A DNA stretch of 6,971 bases. Source: JAUXFS01 sp050329575. GTDB lineage: Bacteria; Pseudomonadota; Alphaproteobacteria; Rhodospirillales; Defluviicoccaceae. The stretch lies in contig JBHJOP010000109.1 of the NCBI GenBank assembly GCA_050329575.1, positions 1 to 6,971 of the forward strand, in the 5' to 3' direction. Positions 6,177 through 6,971 of the stretch are shown piece by piece. The notes below the pieces were generated by a model. It did not search any database and was not told the DNA's origin. It was given only the letters and a program-made list of their open reading frames with translations. The position numbers and the translations under genes are program-made. The stretch's first letter is position 1; the number at the start of each line of letters is the position of its first letter.

Positions 6177-6770
6177 CTACTGCACCGGCCCCCACTGGCG
6201 GGAGGCGGGCGCGGCCCCCTTCCGGGTGTCCGCCGCCGACGACTGGCCGGCACCGCCAGAGCCCATGGAGTCGGGATCGACCCAGCTTCCGGAACCCTTG
6301 GCGACGCCTTCGGGGACCGGCAGGATGCGGGTGTACTTGCCGCTGTACTGGACCAGAATCGGCGTGCCGTCGGCCAGCGGCGCCTCGCCGGCCTCGCGGT
6401 TCTGGACGATCGTCACCGTCCGGCCGTCGTCCATCTGCACGATGTATTCGATCCCGTCGCGGGTGTTCAGTTGCTGTTCGGTGACATAGCCGACGCCGGC
6501 CCCGATGACGGCGCCGAGCACCGCCGCCCATCCGGCCGACGACCGGCCGCCCATGGCGATTCCGGTTCCGGCGGCGCCGACCGCACCCCCGGCGATCGGC
6601 CCGGCGGCCGATGTCTCCCCCTTGATTCGCACGATTCGGGACGAAACGACCGCCCCCTGCGCGGTCTCGATGGTCCGGCCGACATCGACGGGTTCGTAGG
6701 TCGACGTCGTCGACCGCGCGCAGCCGGCGATCAGCAGCGTCGCCGCGAGGAGACAAGCAAGTGTCCGCAC
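6177..6770 (-). CDS. Glycine-zipper outer-membrane lipoprotein (SlyB/17-kDa antigen-like)
   Basis: A 197-aa predicted lipoprotein. A signal peptide MRTLACLLAATLLIAGC ends in a lipobox LIAGC (13-17); Cys17 would be lipidated, and Ala18 after it favours transfer to the outer membrane. A glycine-rich segment with GxxxG-type spacing (about 57-95: AGPIAGGAVGAAGTGIAMGG, then LGAVIGAGVGYVTE) is the 2TM glycine zipper typical of SlyB/Pcp/Rickettsia 17-kDa antigen proteins. A beta-rich part follows (IEYIVQMDDGRTVTIVQN, 107-124, to QYSGKYTRILPV, 141-152). The last 45 residues are Gly/Ser/Ala-rich and look disordered, longer than in classic SlyB. The start is a GTG with GGAGGG (6777-6782 reversed) six bases ahead. 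It leads a probable operon with rnhB and ccrM. The family is supported; the exact role in envelope integrity is not known from sequence. Confidence 0.85.
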   Translation of the reverse strand: MRTLACLLAATLLIAGCARSTTSTYEPVDVGRTIETAQGAVVSSRIVRIKGETSAAGPIAGGAVGAAGTGIAMGGRSSAGWAAVLGAVIGAGVGYVTEQQLNTRDGIEYIVQMDDGRTVTIVQNREAGEAPLADGTPILVQYSGKYTRILPVPEGVAKGSGSWVDPDSMGSGGAGQSSAADTRKGAAPASRQWGPVQ

Positions 6771-6806
6771 CCTCCGCCCTCCGGGCTGTCCAGTCCTTGA
6801 ACGGTC

Positions 6807-6834
6807 ATTATATCTCTTTTCATCCGATCGGCAA
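6807..6834 (-). promoter_or_regulatory. Promoter of the lipoprotein-rnhB-ccrM cluster
   Basis: On the - strand TTGCCG (6834 down to 6829, four of six) is followed after 16 bases by a perfect TATAAT (6812 down to 6807). This AT-rich patch stands out from the GC-rich surroundings. The predicted start near 6800 leaves a leader of about 30 bases containing the GGAGGG ribosome-binding site, so geometry and gene order agree. Confidence 0.65.
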
Positions 6835-6910
6835 AAAAAGGCGACGCCGTGATCCAGGGGAATCGCATTTGGCCTTGAGGGATGGCGAGACGGGGGTTGC
6901 GTGGGGGCGG

Positions 6911-6922
6911 CGAATCGATTCG
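6911..6922. repeat. 12-bp perfect palindrome CGAATCGATTCG
   Basis: The palindrome consists of two abutting GANTC sites (6912-6916 and 6917-6921) with flanking C and G. It sits 31 bp before the start codon of the gene at 6953. It could be an operator half-site pair or simply two adjacent methylation sites; no known regulator motif is recognised. Confidence 0.5.
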
Positions 6923-6952
6923 AACCATGGGATTCTGTCCTGGAGGGATCCC

Positions 6953-6971
6953 ATGCAGGAGTTCAAGGAGT
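6953..6971 (+). CDS. Start of a gene cut by the window end; possibly MscL
   Basis: Only six full codons are visible: ATG then QEFKE, with a T beginning the seventh. GGAGGG at 6942-6947, five bases before the ATG, is the clearest Shine-Dalgarno in this part of the window and supports a real start. Large-conductance mechanosensitive channels often begin with a similar (M)xxEFKxF stretch before RGNVxDLAVG, and the partial seventh codon beginning with T would allow Phe. Six residues cannot prove this, so MscL is a guess from N-terminal resemblance. Confidence 0.45.

Larger units (their letters stand above)
6771..6952. other. Divergent intergenic region
   Basis: This gap of 182 bp separates the - strand lipoprotein gene from the + strand gene at 6953. 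It holds the lipoprotein promoter, a run of seven A (6833-6839), four GANTC sites (6860, 6912, 6917, 6931), and a Shine-Dalgarno GGAGGG at 6942-6947. I found no convincing -35/-10 pair for the + strand gene; TTGAGG at 6875 and TTGCGT at 6897 lack a matching -10. Confidence 0.7.

Noticed and set aside
5700..6800. 366-codon + strand frame opposite rnhB and the lipoprotein gene
   Set aside because: It is antisense to two clear genes, with a translation that has no domain.
6831..6850. Run of A next to GGCGACGCC as a possible - strand intrinsic terminator
   Set aside because: The stem would be only about 3 bp with a 3-base loop. The run fits better as the upstream edge of the lipoprotein promoter.
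6731..6928. 65-codon - strand frame overlapping the lipoprotein promoter
   Set aside because: It covers the TATAAT promoter and leader, has no clear ribosome-binding site or homology, and overlaps the lipoprotein start.
6912..6930. GGTTCGAATC on the - strand, resembling a tRNA T-arm
   Set aside because: The flanking bases do not form the 5-bp T stem (CATGG against CGATT), and no acceptor or anticodon arm is present.

Overview
The window is a stretch of G+C-rich chromosome (roughly two-thirds G+C by eye) whose gene content points to an alphaproteobacterium, probably a Rhodospirillales-type relative. Pointers are a CcrM-type GANTC methyltransferase next to RNase HII, an ornithine-lipid gene pair (olsB-olsA), and ETF subunits followed by a 3-hydroxybutyryl-CoA dehydrogenase that closely resembles the alphaproteobacterial form. 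There is no sign of mobile DNA, CRISPR, phage or tRNA/rRNA genes. This is core metabolism and cell-cycle/DNA-maintenance sequence, not an accessory island.

Region 1 (13-2606, + strand) is an energy-metabolism operon. etfB and etfA overlap by one base (ATGA junction) and are followed after 36 bp by hbd. ETF collects electrons from acyl-CoA dehydrogenases, and the hydroxybutyryl-CoA dehydrogenase works in the same acyl-CoA pathway. The dehydrogenase has His where the family normally has a conserved active-site Asn.

Region 2 (2607-2755) is a short intergenic gap. It holds GC-rich hairpins just after the hbd stop, a direct heptamer repeat of 10-bp period, and a strong ribosome-binding site that sets a GTG start for the next gene.

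Region 3 (2756-4361, + strand) is olsB-olsA with an 11-bp overlap: the N-acyltransferase and O-acyltransferase that make phosphorus-free ornithine lipids. It converges on ccrM with only 5 bp between stop codons.

Region 4 (4367-6770, - strand) reads, in transcription order, glycine-zipper outer-membrane lipoprotein, rnhB, ccrM, with gaps of 22 and 48 bp. A good promoter with a perfect TATAAT lies upstream of the lipoprotein gene. Four GANTC sites, the target of CcrM itself, lie within 57 bp at the rnhB/ccrM junction. Two of them follow copies of TTGACGGC spaced 42 bp apart. This suggests methylation-sensitive self-regulation of ccrM by an internal promoter, and is the most interesting signal in the window.

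Region 5 (6771-6971) is a divergent intergenic region with a 12-bp palindrome made of two abutting GANTC sites. It leads to the first six codons of a + strand gene (MQEFKE), possibly mscL. I did not find a clearly undescribed multi-gene system here.
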